In this document: piece after piece, positions 48,396-57,760 of the stretch
How positions within the stretch are numbered: the first letter of the stretch is position 1
Layout of the letters: every line of letters starts with the position of its first letter
Assembly: GCF_963877135.1 (NCBI RefSeq)
Contig: NZ_CAWNSW010000105.1
Span: forward strand, 1-64,000
DNA length: 64,000 bases
Direction of reading: 5' to 3'
Origin: Stenomitos frigidus_A
GTDB taxonomy: Bacteria > Cyanobacteriota > Cyanobacteriia > Leptolyngbyales > Leptolyngbyaceae
Notes under the pieces: model-generated
What the model was told of the DNA's origin: nothing
Database searches by the model: none
Seen by the model: the letters and a program-made list of their open reading frames with translations, nothing else
Translations under genes and position numbers: made by a program

Positions 48396-48511
48396 GCGAT
48401 TTCTAGCAAAAAAAGACCTGTAGGAGCCGGTTTAAAACAAGGTTAGCGGTTGATGGCAAGGCTCTGGCAAAGCTTACCCCCACTCAACGGTAGATTTTGC
48501 CTAGAAATCTC
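48396..48511. repeat. dispersed repeat, family 2, copy 1
   Basis: About 116 bases with inverted ends near GATTTCTAGCAAA and TTTGCCTAGAAATC. It lines up with 57600-57720 throughout (CTCTGGCAAA, GTAGG.GC, AAATCTC.ATAA). It follows directly after the family 1 element. Confidence 0.6.
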
Positions 48512-48662
48512 ATAAAATCGTTGCCAACTGAATTTGCTCACCCAAGCGAATGCCCTTTCAAGCAGTACGATCGAGCCACTCATTCAATGTTGCGGCTGAC
48601 GTATTAATGCTGGTCTTGATCGTACCCTTTCCCTTTCCTTTCGTTTAGAACGGCAATTCAAG

Positions 48663-49334
48663 ATGTATGTATTGATTGGTGGCGCAGGCCTGGTTGGCTT
48701 GGGGTTGGCACAGCGGTTAATTGATTTGGGCCACACGGTCGCCATGATCGATATTGACCCGATCGCCTGCCGTTATGCCCGCGAACAGTTAGGTGTGATG
48801 GCGTTTGAAGGCAGCGCTGTGAGTACCGAGGTGTTGCTTGAAGCGGGCATCCGTAAGGCCGATGCCCTGGCAGCAGTGCTCCGAAACGATGCGTTGAACC
48901 TGGCCATGATTACACTCGCCAGACACAACGGCGTGAACCATATTCTGGCAAGAATGCGGCATCGAGACTTTGCTGAGCCCTATCGCATTGCTGGAGCCAC
49001 TCACGTTGTCAACGCGATCGACCTGGCTGTTTCAACCCTGGCAAACGCGATCGAATATCCCCAGGTAGAGTCGATGATGCACTTCGAGCAGGGGCAGATT
49101 GAAGTGCTGAAACTCGCCATCCCTGAAAAGTGCAATGTGGTCGATCGCACCGTTGCAGAGATTGCCCAAGATCATCGCTTTCCCTCCGGTTCGCTCATCA
49201 TTGGTTACCAACCGCACCCGCAGATGGATCTTGCGATTCCTAATGGCAATACCGTTCTGGAGGCTGGTTCAACCATTCTAGTGGTTACGAAACCGGGCTC
49301 AATGCGCGAGATAATCGATTTTATTGAAGGTTAA
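48663..49334 (+). CDS. TrkA/KtrA-type potassium uptake regulatory protein
   Basis: A 223-residue soluble regulator with two RCK domains. The Rossmann motif GGAGLVGLGLAQRL is at residue 6 onward, with DIDPIACRYAREQLG and GSAVSTEVLLEAGI typical of RCK_N. The RCK_C domain covers about residues 140-222. KtrA/TrkA proteins bind ATP/ADP or NAD and gate K+ channels or transporters. No channel gene is adjacent, and the partner would be elsewhere. It is preceded by the two dispersed repeats. Confidence 0.88.
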   Translation: MYVLIGGAGLVGLGLAQRLIDLGHTVAMIDIDPIACRYAREQLGVMAFEGSAVSTEVLLEAGIRKADALAAVLRNDALNLAMITLARHNGVNHILARMRHRDFAEPYRIAGATHVVNAIDLAVSTLANAIEYPQVESMMHFEQGQIEVLKLAIPEKCNVVDRTVAEIAQDHRFPSGSLIIGYQPHPQMDLAIPNGNTVLEAGSTILVVTKPGSMREIIDFIEG

Positions 49335-49482
49335 GGAACGCGAATGAAATGATTGGTAAAGCTGCCAACGTTTGAGGATATGGCAAGGCCATGTCCCGAC
49401 TGAAAAATCAACCATCTTTAATCTGTGTTCCTACGCAGAAGCCTTACACGCGGCGACAGTAGCGTTGTTCCAGACAAGACAG

Positions 49483-49902
49483 CTAATGGTAAAGACGCTC
49501 TTCTAGCCAGATTTGGACTTCTGCTTCAGACTCTAAATAGGCTGTTTGTCCGGTACTTGGATCATAAACAGTCCACCACGCTTGTCCCGTCCGATCCAAC
49601 GTGCGCCGTACTTCAGGTTCAGGGCGCGCCAGCAGGTAGGGGTTAAAGCTGAGCGGTTGGTTAAGTAAGCGCCAGAGTGGTTGCCAAATGTTGGTACGGG
49701 TTGTCGAGCGATCGCAGACTACAGTGAAGCGCCGCTCTAAGTATTCCACCTGATCCTCATAATCGAGGCTTCTAGCACGACGGCTCAGCAGCGATCGCCA
49801 CCACCGATCCAAAGATGCGATCAGTGGCGAATGAATTGGCTGCGGTTCGACGACGTCTGAAAGCAGCTCTAGTGCTTTGTAAAATTGCCATTGCGATTTC
49901 AT
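49483..49902 (-). CDS. small cyanobacterial protein, paralogue of the next gene
   Basis: I start at MKSQWQFYKALELLSDVV (ATG 49902), giving about 139 residues; the open frame extends to 50001. The C-terminal 32 residues read AWWTVYDPSTGQTAYL and ESEAEVQIWLEERLYH. The gene just upstream ends with the very similar phrase RWWVASDPRTGQLVYA and DSEAELRLWIEENYQGK. The two are therefore tandem relatives sharing this C-terminal domain. Function is unknown. The N-terminal half is helical. Confidence 0.65.
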   Translation of the reverse strand: MKSQWQFYKALELLSDVVEPQPIHSPLIASLDRWWRSLLSRRARSLDYEDQVEYLERRFTVVCDRSTTRTNIWQPLWRLLNQPLSFNPYLLARPEPEVRRTLDRTGQAWWTVYDPSTGQTAYLESEAEVQIWLEERLYH

Positions 49903-50212
49903 CACAACGCTCCATAAAATCTCTTGAGTACATGAAGCGCGTTCCTTCGGGGCTTTCCCTACTTCCGTCCCTCCCTGAACGGATATGCAACTTATCTGCA
50001 TGAGACGAAGAGGTATTGTAGAAGCGTTCTATTGCACGCCTCTACCCGCACGCCGCATCTAAGATTGCTCTGGCTTACCTAACGATTAGTTTTTAAGCGA
50101 AGAGAGAGATGAACGATTTTATGTTTTGGACAAAAACGTCAAGCTGGATCTGGACAAAGAAGTGTCTTAATTTCCTGACTTTGCGCATCTGTTGGTAACA
50201 AGTGAATGTTAC

Positions 50213-50593
50213 TTACTTACCCTGATAATTTTCTTCAATCCAAAGTCGGAGTTCTGCTTCAGAGTCGGCATACACAAGCTGACCAGTCCGTGGATCGGAG
50301 GCGACCCACCAGCGATCGCGACCGTCCACAATTTCAACTACTTGCAGAACCGATCCACCAAACAGCTTGTCGGTAATAGAGCGAGTCATTGTTTGCCACC
50401 AATTGCGGCCTGAGTGCACAACGCTAGATGCTGCTTTTGGTGCGACCTGCTGTTGCTCTCGTTCTAACACCGCTACTAGATTTGCATTGTGGCTTGCCTT
50501 GGCCACCGCTAGACGATGGTTTAGAGACGCTATGATGCTGTCTTGGTGCTTGTTCAGTGGGTGGCGATCGTGGAGATGAAGTGCATTAGCCAT
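50213..50593 (-). CDS. small cyanobacterial protein with shared C-terminal domain
   Basis: I prefer ATG 50593 (MANALHLHDRHPLNKHQDSI) over the longer frame to 50827, which adds low-similarity residues. The 126-residue protein has a helical N-terminus with Gln/Glu repeats (VLEREQQQVAPKAAS) and a C-terminal domain (WWVASDPRTGQLVYADSEAE, LRLWIEENYQGK) shared with the gene at 49483. The two lie about 310 bases apart on one strand and probably arose by duplication. No function is known. Confidence 0.62.
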   Translation of the reverse strand: MANALHLHDRHPLNKHQDSIIASLNHRLAVAKASHNANLVAVLEREQQQVAPKAASSVVHSGRNWWQTMTRSITDKLFGGSVLQVVEIVDGRDRWWVASDPRTGQLVYADSEAELRLWIEENYQGK

Positions 50594-50846
50594 AATAACG
50601 ATGTCCCGAAAATGTACAGTTGACATAGAGGTTTGAAACTCTACATCTATAACTATAGAATTTTTTCTGTATTGAAAGCTACGGTTTAAACGTTTGTTGA
50701 CATTTTCTATTGTTGAACGGTTTTTGCACGGCACGAGAGCACGCGCGCAAAGCATTCTCGCCCCTTGATCTTTTCCGCCTAGACCGCTAGGCGAACGGAG
50801 ACAGATCTGATAGGGTTTTGAGGACAATCTTGGAGAGTGAAGCGCA

Positions 50847-51767
50847 ATGGGGGCACTGAAGGGACGTGACTTGCTTAGCCTGGCAGATCTGACAACAGAA
50901 GAGCTACAGGAAATTTTGCAGCTAGCAGCGCAACTGAAGGCAGGAACGCTGAAGCCGAAGTGCGAAAAGATCCTGGGGCTATTGTTTTACAAAGCGTCTA
51001 CGCGCACCCGTGTCAGCTTTACAACCGCCATGTACCAACTGGGTGGGCAAGTCTTGGACTTAAACCCCAATGTGACGCAAGTAGGGCGCGGAGAGCCCTT
51101 GTCTGATACGGCGCGAGTGCTTGATCGCTACCTCGATATTCTGGCAATTCGCACCTTCGACCAGCACGATTTGGAAGCCTTCGCCAGCTATGCCCACATT
51201 CCGATCATCAATGCGCTCACCGATCTAGAACATCCCTGTCAAGTTCTGGCGGATCTACAGACTATGCAAGAGTCTTTTAATTCGTTGTCCGGTCTAACCC
51301 TGGCTTATATGGGAGATGGCAACAATATGGCGCATTCACTCATGCTGGGCTGCGCTATGGCGGGTGTGAATGTACGTATTGCCTCGCCCCAAGAGTATCG
51401 TCCGTTGGATAGCATTGTGCAGAAGGCTCAGGCGATCGCCAATGGTAAGACGGAAGTCATCGTCACAGCCGATCCGCTCCTTGCGATCAAAGATGCTCAG
51501 GTTGTCTATACAGATGTGTGGGCAAGCATGGGTCAAGAAGCATTAGCAGAAACCCGCATCCCTATTTTTCAGCCGTATCAGGTCAGCGAGGTGCTGCTCA
51601 GCCATGCGGATAAGGAGGCGATCGTGCTCCATTGCCTGCCTGCCCATCGCGGTGAAGAAATTACTGAGGCGGTAATCGAAGGTTCCCAATCGCGAGTGTG
51701 GGATCAAGCCGAAAATCGGATGCACGCGCAAAAAGCACTCTTGGCAAGCTTGTTGGGGATCGCTTAA
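50847..51767 (+). CDS. argF: ornithine carbamoyltransferase
   Basis: ArgF makes citrulline from ornithine and carbamoyl phosphate in arginine synthesis. The carbamoyl phosphate site is FYKASTRTRVSFT (residue 50 region), the ornithine site includes HPCQVLADLQT and the signature HCLPAHRGEEI is near residue 272. The length of 306 residues is normal. It is divergent from the paralogue pair. There is no operon partner. Confidence 0.97.
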   Translation: MGALKGRDLLSLADLTTEELQEILQLAAQLKAGTLKPKCEKILGLLFYKASTRTRVSFTTAMYQLGGQVLDLNPNVTQVGRGEPLSDTARVLDRYLDILAIRTFDQHDLEAFASYAHIPIINALTDLEHPCQVLADLQTMQESFNSLSGLTLAYMGDGNNMAHSLMLGCAMAGVNVRIASPQEYRPLDSIVQKAQAIANGKTEVIVTADPLLAIKDAQVVYTDVWASMGQEALAETRIPIFQPYQVSEVLLSHADKEAIVLHCLPAHRGEEITEAVIEGSQSRVWDQAENRMHAQKALLASLLGIA

Positions 51768-51887
51768 CGGAGCGATGTGGGTGCAGCCAGTCTTCTAGTC
51801 GTCTTTCTGTAGGCCCACGACAACAGGTCTACAGAAGGAGTTGTTGTTGAGCCGCAGCATGGAGCGACTATTGCAGCGTGCTGTAGA

Positions 51888-52000
51888 AAGCTATAGCCAT
51901 ACTGGTTAGGACGGGGCGCAGGGGTGAAACCCCTGGCTGGAGGCACGCCCCCACTTCCCCTTTGATCCCCATGTTCTAAGCTTTGTGGCAACAGCTATAC
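51888..52000. repeat. dispersed repeat, family 1, copy 2
   Basis: This copy matches 48278-48393 over its whole length, including the CTATAGCCAT, GGTTAGGACGGGG and CAACAGCTATAC segments. Mismatches are scattered. It lies in the gap after argF. The rest of the 51768-52334 gap shows no gene. Confidence 0.75.
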
Positions 52001-52334
52001 CAATGCCAAAAAGCACTACGGATGACCGTCTGTAAAGCGTCCTATGCGCGCCTACGAGGAAATGCTGGAGTGATTACATTCTTGCTCTTCAGGTGGTTTG
52101 CGATCGACTGCTTTAATGCTGCTGACAATTAAAAACATCTCATTTTGTAAAATGCTTTGCAGTTTAAAGCGTTAACCGCTATCTATAGTAGTGAAACTGA
52201 GAAGATGGGACTACATACAGCGTTTGCTTGGAGTTTAGATCTACAGGTTGGGTGCACCGGTTGGCTCTAGCAACCTCTCTGTAGCGACAGTCTCATTGAT
52301 CAGCGATAAAACCATTAGCCACAGAATAAAAACG

Positions 52335-52535
52335 ATGAGTTACCAACATCAACTGAGCCCGTGGGTTGTTCATAAGCTCCTGCCCAACTTAAAGCATCTC
52401 ACTATTACTCGGTTCCGTCGCCGCCCTGATGCTGAAGCCTATCTCAAAGTTCTGAAGCAGTCTCAGCCTCACTCTGATTTTGCAATCACCTTTGATGCCG
52501 GAGTGAATGAGCTTGTTGCTCAGGCTGAGTTGTAA
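52335..52535 (+). CDS. small cyanobacterial protein
   Basis: 66 residues from ATG 52335: MSYQHQLSPWVVHKLLPNL, then RFRRRPDAEAYLKVLKQ and a C-terminal FDAGVNELVAQAEL. Similar short proteins with 'SPW.....LPN' and 'RFR.R.DAE.YL..L' occur widely in cyanobacteria, to my memory, without a function. The upstream open frame to 52248 is not supported by a ribosome-binding site. Confidence 0.6.
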   Translation: MSYQHQLSPWVVHKLLPNLKHLTITRFRRRPDAEAYLKVLKQSQPHSDFAITFDAGVNELVAQAEL

Positions 52536-52681
52536 TTAAGTCGGCATGGCTAGCAGTATGGTTTGTGGAGTGTGGTGTTGACGCAACTGAATCGATCTCA
52601 ATGCCGTTCGCGATCGACGGCTTTTTCATGCTGTCGTCATGCATCCCTGTGTCAAAATAAAGACCACTATCAGTGGTGGTT

Positions 52682-53956
52682 ATGCCAGCGGACGAGCAAG
52701 ACAGCAACTCAACTCTCGGCAATTTAATTGCTCAACGGATTGCCGAGAGTTTTCAACAACGCCTTACATTTGCTGAATATATGGAATTAGCATTGTACCA
52801 TCCAGAGCAAGGGTACTATGCCACTAATGCTGCCGTGATTGGCGCCAGCGGTGATTTTTTTACATCACCCCATCTGGGTGCGGATTTTGGCGAATTGCTA
52901 GCCGACCAGTTTGTCCAAATGTGGGATATCCTGCAGCGACCGACTCCCTTCACACTGGTTGAAATGGGCGCCGGGCAGGGGCTTTTAGCCGGTGACATTC
53001 TGCGCTATGTGCAGCGTCAATATCCTGAATTTTTACGATCGCTAGAGTACATCATTGTTGAACGTGCGGCTGCACTCATTGCTGAGCAGCAGCGGCAATT
53101 AAAAGCATTAGCGGCTAGTGGGATTCCGCTACACTGGCGCAGCCTTGAAGACATCGCGCCGCACTCCATCACTGGTTGCTTTTTTTCAAATGAGCTAGTA
53201 GATGCGTTCCCGGTGCATCAAGTGATGCTGCTGTCAGGGCAATTGCAAGAGCTGTACGTCACTACACGCAATCACAAGCAGGAGCGGAGTGAGAAGGCCA
53301 GTAGCGTAAAGGACAGTGGCGAGAACGAGACTGCTCAGTTTGATGAGGTGAGCGGCGCACTGTCTACACCACAACTGGCAAAATATTTTGAGCTTGTAGG
53401 CATCGATTGGGCGGCTCAAGACTACCCCGATCGCTATCGTAGTGAAGTTAATCTAGCCGCATTGGATTGGATGCATCTGGTTGCCGATCGTCTGCAACGG
53501 GGCTATGTTCTGACGATCGATTACGGTTACACCAGCGCTCGTTACTACAGCCCTACACGCCCGCAGGGGACGCTGCAGTGCTACTACCAGCACACGCATC
53601 ATGCCAATCCTTATCTCCACGTTGGGCGGCAAGACATCACAGCCCATGTTGACTTCACCGCCTTGGAACGACAAGGTGAAGCCTGTGGGTTAAGTACGAT
53701 CGGCCTGACTCAGCAAAGTCTTTTCCTAATGGCACTAGGACTGGGCGATCGCATCGTTGCGCTTAGCCAATCTACGGCTACCGATGCTCCAGGAATGCAA
53801 GCAATACTCCACCAGCGAAATGCGTTGCATTTGCTCATTAATCCAATGGGGCTAGGCAACTTCGGTGTGCTAGTGCAAGCCAAAGGGCTCACCAGTTCAG
53901 AAAGTGTCCACCCGCTCAAGGGGCTGAGTGGCTTATCAAGCTACGCTACTAGTTAG
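52682..53956 (+). CDS. MidA-type SAM-dependent methyltransferase
   Basis: A class I methyltransferase of the MidA/NDUFAF7 (DUF185, Methyltransf_28) family, about 424 residues. Family landmarks are MELALYHPEQGYYAT near the N-terminus, the SAM motif VEMGAGQGLLAGDILRY, and SNELVDAFPVHQV and TIDYGYTSARYYSPTRPQGT. Mitochondrial members methylate an arginine of complex I subunit NDUFS2. In cyanobacteria the substrate might be an NDH-1 subunit, which is inferred. The start is at ATG 52682 after an upstream GTG that is less likely. It is not in an operon. Confidence 0.9.
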   Translation: MPADEQDSNSTLGNLIAQRIAESFQQRLTFAEYMELALYHPEQGYYATNAAVIGASGDFFTSPHLGADFGELLADQFVQMWDILQRPTPFTLVEMGAGQGLLAGDILRYVQRQYPEFLRSLEYIIVERAAALIAEQQRQLKALAASGIPLHWRSLEDIAPHSITGCFFSNELVDAFPVHQVMLLSGQLQELYVTTRNHKQERSEKASSVKDSGENETAQFDEVSGALSTPQLAKYFELVGIDWAAQDYPDRYRSEVNLAALDWMHLVADRLQRGYVLTIDYGYTSARYYSPTRPQGTLQCYYQHTHHANPYLHVGRQDITAHVDFTALERQGEACGLSTIGLTQQSLFLMALGLGDRIVALSQSTATDAPGMQAILHQRNALHLLINPMGLGNFGVLVQAKGLTSSESVHPLKGLSGLSSYATS

Positions 53957-54181
53957 ACTAGAGACGGTTGAAGAGCTGTTGAGAAGCGAGAATCAACGCT
54001 GTAGGGTGGTATATTACATTCATACGGCACATAGAGCAAGCGAAACTTTTTCCGAGCCAGTGCGTCTCATTCAATGAACCTAAAATTGAGACCAGCCTTC
54101 AAGCTCAGCTTCTGCCATCGTTTAGTTGCCGATGACCGGGCATTGTTCCTGCTTTATGACCCACCCACACTGCGCTCCTTT

Positions 54182-55456
54182 CTATTTGCCAGAAGCCGTT
54201 ACTGCCCTGGCGCTATTGTCTAGGACATCTAGCCGCACAGGGGCAACACCGGACTGGATTAGACCCAGTACGCGAGCTGCTGCAGTAGACAAATCAATGA
54301 CGCGATCGCCGGAAAAGGGACCTCGATCATTGATGCGCACGACAACCGATCGACCATTATCCAGGTTGGTGACGAGGATTTGTGTACCGAAGGGTAAGGT
54401 TCGATGCGCTGCGGTCATGGCGTTTTGGTTAAATGCTTCGCCGCTAGCACTAGGGTTACCGTGGAACCCAGGACCATACCAGGAGGCTAAACCGCTGAGC
54501 CGTTGCCGAATCGAGCCGACAGCCGCCTGAGACCAGCCATTTGGCTTGCCAGATACGCTAGAGAGCGGAGACGCATTACCGAGCAACCGCCGCAGCCGAT
54601 TGGTTGCTTGTAGCGCGTCTGTCTCAAGGTTGCGAGTAGAACCTGACAGCACTGTACTGGCATCAATCACAGCAAGCAGGGTTTTGTTTGCTTTGATAGC
54701 ATAACGTTCGCTCTGCGGCGCTGCTTTCCCAGCTTGTGCGCTCCAGCTAACGGTAATGGTTTTGGCGTCAACGCCTTCGCGGTTCAGTTGATTAATTCTG
54801 GCAGCGATCGCAGCGGCTTTTAAAACAGGATCGCTTTGGGAAAGGGCGGCATCGGCCAGTACCGTCGGCGCTGTGCTAGTAGATTGAGCGGAAGGTTCTG
54901 ACGTTGCTGCTTGAGGCGCATCAGCAGTGCTGGACTCTTCGAGAGCTTTGGCGCTTGCGATCGCAGTAGCTGTAATGCCGGGATTAAGTTGTCGACTCCC
55001 TAGCTTGACCCTAGTTGTAGCCGCTTTGCCAGAGCTGGTAAACGTCAGGATAGGGAGGTTGCGCACATAAAGGGTGGCGGCCTTGCGCCCTGCTAGATCG
55101 TGAGCTTGCACTTTCGCAATCACCTCACGTTCAGAGGTAGCGGCGTTTGTTGCTTGAGACTGCTGCTCTCCAAGCTTAACGACCGCATGTGTCAGCTTCA
55201 AATCTGGGGTCAGTGATGGCTTTAAGGCAGTTGCCCCACTGGTTTTACTGGTAGCCTGAGATGGCTGTTGGCTGACCTTGTTAGCGACGTCACCCTGGAT
55301 TGATTGAGGGGCAGGAGGCTGGTTAGACGCTTGGTCAAGCTTGGCCTCCGCTAACTGGTTAACTGCTGTTGCTGGATTAGCGCTGCTAGCCAGCGGCAGA
55401 CCAAGCGTTGTCAGAAACAAAGTGGCAGTTAAACCACTAATAACATTTTGATTCAT
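54182..55456 (-). CDS. rlpA: RlpA-like double-psi beta-barrel protein
   Basis: The C-terminal 100 residues form the double-psi beta-barrel of RlpA, with GLASWYGPGFHGNPSASGE, AAHRTLPFGTQILVTNLDNG and RINDRGPF. RlpA is a septal or cell-wall lytic transglycosylase in some bacteria. The N-terminus is a signal peptide (ISGLTATLFLTTLGLPLASS), starting at ATG 55456. A long middle part is rich in Ala, Ser, Thr and Gln and carries several VKLG/NREG beta-repeats, probably cell-wall-associated. The full 424-residue length is longer than Gram-negative RlpA. It probably acts in the periplasm at the peptidoglycan. Confidence 0.85.
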   Translation of the reverse strand: MNQNVISGLTATLFLTTLGLPLASSANPATAVNQLAEAKLDQASNQPPAPQSIQGDVANKVSQQPSQATSKTSGATALKPSLTPDLKLTHAVVKLGEQQSQATNAATSEREVIAKVQAHDLAGRKAATLYVRNLPILTFTSSGKAATTRVKLGSRQLNPGITATAIASAKALEESSTADAPQAATSEPSAQSTSTAPTVLADAALSQSDPVLKAAAIAARINQLNREGVDAKTITVSWSAQAGKAAPQSERYAIKANKTLLAVIDASTVLSGSTRNLETDALQATNRLRRLLGNASPLSSVSGKPNGWSQAAVGSIRQRLSGLASWYGPGFHGNPSASGEAFNQNAMTAAHRTLPFGTQILVTNLDNGRSVVVRINDRGPFSGDRVIDLSTAAARVLGLIQSGVAPVRLDVLDNSARAVTASGK

Positions 55457-56001
55457 ACATCCATGTGTGAAGGGCATATGTCAAGCAAGCTTGCAACCAG
55501 TTGAACTAGGCAAAAATTTCTTGGTTGACATCTCTCATAACTCGTATTCGTTTCGCGTTAACTCCATAGCTTAAGAACTGCAACAGACTATCACGAACTT
55601 TTTGCTTTGGGGATCAGGGATCTAACAGACACCCCCAAACCTAGCCAATGTCCTAAGCGCTAAGAAGGTAGGCAAAGCAAGTGTTAAAGGACGTTTTGCC
55701 GTTTTACGCCGTTTTAGGCGCTTCATCAAAACTTCACGCTAACTTTACACTTTTGTGACCTAAATCACCCAACAGGAGTATTGAATTAACGGAAAGTAAG
55801 AGAGTTTGGATTTTTGGTGCCAGACCAACTAACGTTGGCGCATCCGATCACTGTCCACATCTCTAGACTCAGCGATCGCCTCAATCCGTTTTGGGTCGTT
55901 TTATAGTGACGGCAGGAGCCACTTTTAGCACTCAAGGCTTGCGTGTACCTTCTCCCGATCGCTGGTTTCACTCTTACAATAGACATCAATCAAACGTATC
56001 G
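55457..56001. other. divergent intergenic stretch
   Basis: About 545 bases between rlpA and a small gene. Open frames here are weak, and an extended N-terminal frame of the next gene (from TTG 55891) lacks support. Promoters for both neighbours are expected. No repeat was recognised. Confidence 0.35.
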
Positions 56002-56268
56002 ATGCCAGGCACCTTTATGGAGTTTGAACCCAAAGCAGCGCCTCAAAATCTGGTGCGGACGGCAATCTTTGCCGCAACTGAGCGAACGCTCTTAGTCTGG
56101 CTGCGAGACACCGAGCGATCGCTGCGCCGCAAAACGCTGACGGCAATTGTGCCTCTTTTGCCTAATCCGCTAGCGCTCAATTTAGGTGAGACGTCTCTGG
56201 TTGATGAAGAGGCGATGAACCAGTTGGCAGAAATTGACCTGAATGCGGTTGACGCCGCTGACCTTTAG
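56002..56268 (+). CDS. small conserved hypothetical protein
   Basis: About 88 residues from MPGTFMEFEPKAAPQNL. The segment TERTLLVWLRDTERSLRRKT is amphipathic and basic, followed by PLLPNPLALNLGETSLVDEEAM and an acidic end. There is no signal peptide or membrane helix. The start is uncertain (56002 or 56017, which reads MEFEPKAAP). It lies 15 bases before a small membrane gene on the same strand, with which it is probably co-transcribed. Unknown function. Confidence 0.55.
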   Translation: MPGTFMEFEPKAAPQNLVRTAIFAATERTLLVWLRDTERSLRRKTLTAIVPLLPNPLALNLGETSLVDEEAMNQLAEIDLNAVDAADL

Positions 56269-56283
56269 CCTGCTCGCATCAAA

Positions 56284-56475
56284 ATGGGCTTGATCTTTAC
56301 CGGATTTGGTGCGCTGGCAATGGTCTTGCTGTTACTCTATCTCTCGGCGCTGCATCCAGAGCTCAGTCCCGTTCAACAAATGAGTCAATACTGGTATCAG
56401 TACATTTGGTTTGTTGGTTTGGGCGTTGCGGGTCTATTTATGCTTGGGCGAGAGGCTATGCGTCCGCTAGATTGA
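56284..56475 (+). CDS. small two-helix membrane protein
   Basis: The 63 residues contain two hydrophobic helices (LIFTGFGALAMVLLLLYLSA and IWFVGLGVAGLFMLG) joined by a polar loop. It starts 15 bases after the previous gene and so is likely its partner. A small subunit of a membrane complex would fit, but no family was recognised. Confidence 0.6.
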   Translation: MGLIFTGFGALAMVLLLLYLSALHPELSPVQQMSQYWYQYIWFVGLGVAGLFMLGREAMRPLD

Positions 56476-56705
56476 GCGTTTAGCAGCTAGCGTTCAGCAG
56501 TCAGCGGTCAGATAATTAACCGATCGCGCGAACGTCTGCTGCAGCGGTAATCACGCATGGCTGTCGTAGCGGGTCAAATGATACTCTGTAAGAGGTCTTC
56601 AACGCTGCGATGGTTGTAAAAAATAATCTCTATATATAGAGTTTTTTACTGATTAACGCGGTCGTCCCCCTGATCGAAGGCAATCGTTCCTACGCAAAAT
56701 TTTTT

Positions 56706-57584
56706 ATGGCTACGCTGTCTTCTGAATGGCAACATCATTTTGTTGAAACGAATCGTATTCGCCTACACTATGTCACGCAGGGTGATGGTGAGCTAGTGCT
56801 GCTGCTGCACGGATTTCCTGAGTTTTGGTACGCCTGGCGGTTTCAGATTCCGGCGCTAGCCCGACACTTTAAGGTTGTGGTGCCTGATCTACGCGGTTAT
56901 AACGAATCGGATAAACCTGCTAGTGGATACGATCTGGATACGCTCAGCGCTGACATTCAAGGACTGATTGAAAGTTTAGGGTACGCTCGCGCTCATATTG
57001 TGGGACATGACTGGGGTGGTACGATCGCGTGGCATTTAGCACAAAAGTTTCCTCAGTATCTTAATCGTCTAGCGATTTTGAATGCTGCACCACCGCAACG
57101 CTTTTTACAAGAAATGGTGGGCAACCTGGATCAACTTCGCCGCAGTTGGTATGTGCTTGCCTTTCAGGTGCCCGGAATTCCAGAGTGGTTAATTCAGCAG
57201 AACTTAAAAGAATTTCTCAATAACCTGCTCCAGGGGCAGGCAGTTCGTAAGGGCGCTTTCTCTAATGAGGAGACGAAACTTTATCAATCAGCCTTGGAGA
57301 AACCGGGAGCGCTGTCTGCTGCTCTTAATTACTACCGCCAGATGCTATCACCCTGGAGTTGGCTGAAGGAGTTTGGGCGCACGCCTAATCTCGTGACAGC
57401 ACCAACACTGGTGTTATGGGGTGAAGAAGATTCGTTGTTGAGCCAGAATTTGATTAAAGAGCTTGATCAGTTCGTTCAGGCTCCGTTTCGGTTGACCCTT
57501 GTGCCTCACTGCGGACACTGGATTCAGCAGGAAGCCCCGCAAACGGTGAATCGGGAACTGTTGTCGTTTTTGCGGCAGCGTTAG
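56706..57584 (+). CDS. alpha/beta hydrolase, epoxide hydrolase-like
   Basis: The catalytic triad is visible. The nucleophile Asp is in GHDWGGTIAWH near residue 100 (Asp as in epoxide hydrolases and haloalkane dehalogenases rather than Ser). The oxyanion motif HGFPEFWYAWRFQ lies near residue 35, and the histidine is in HCGHWIQQEAP. 292 residues is usual. The cytoplasmic enzyme probably acts on small organic molecules; the exact substrate cannot be inferred. It stands alone, followed by the dispersed repeat of family 2. Confidence 0.87.
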   Translation: MATLSSEWQHHFVETNRIRLHYVTQGDGELVLLLHGFPEFWYAWRFQIPALARHFKVVVPDLRGYNESDKPASGYDLDTLSADIQGLIESLGYARAHIVGHDWGGTIAWHLAQKFPQYLNRLAILNAAPPQRFLQEMVGNLDQLRRSWYVLAFQVPGIPEWLIQQNLKEFLNNLLQGQAVRKGAFSNEETKLYQSALEKPGALSAALNYYRQMLSPWSWLKEFGRTPNLVTAPTLVLWGEEDSLLSQNLIKELDQFVQAPFRLTLVPHCGHWIQQEAPQTVNRELLSFLRQR

Positions 57585-57599
57585 TAACAGAGGCTGAAG

Positions 57600-57720
57600 G
57601 CGATTTTTAGTCAACAAAAGACTCGTAGGGGCAAGTTTGACCACCAGGTTAACGGCTAGATATCAAAACTCTGGCAAAACCTGCCCCTGCCCTACGGCAA
57701 ATTTTCTCTTAGAAATCTCC
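57600..57720. repeat. dispersed repeat, family 2, copy 2
   Basis: This copy lines up with 48396-48511. Shared segments are CTCTGGCAAA, GGTTA.CGG, and AGAAATCTC.ATAA at the end. It lies between the hydrolase and lipB, both converging on it. Confidence 0.6.
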
Positions 57721-57760
57721 ATAAGTTGTCAGCCTTGGCTATCAAGTTGCAGCGGCTCAC

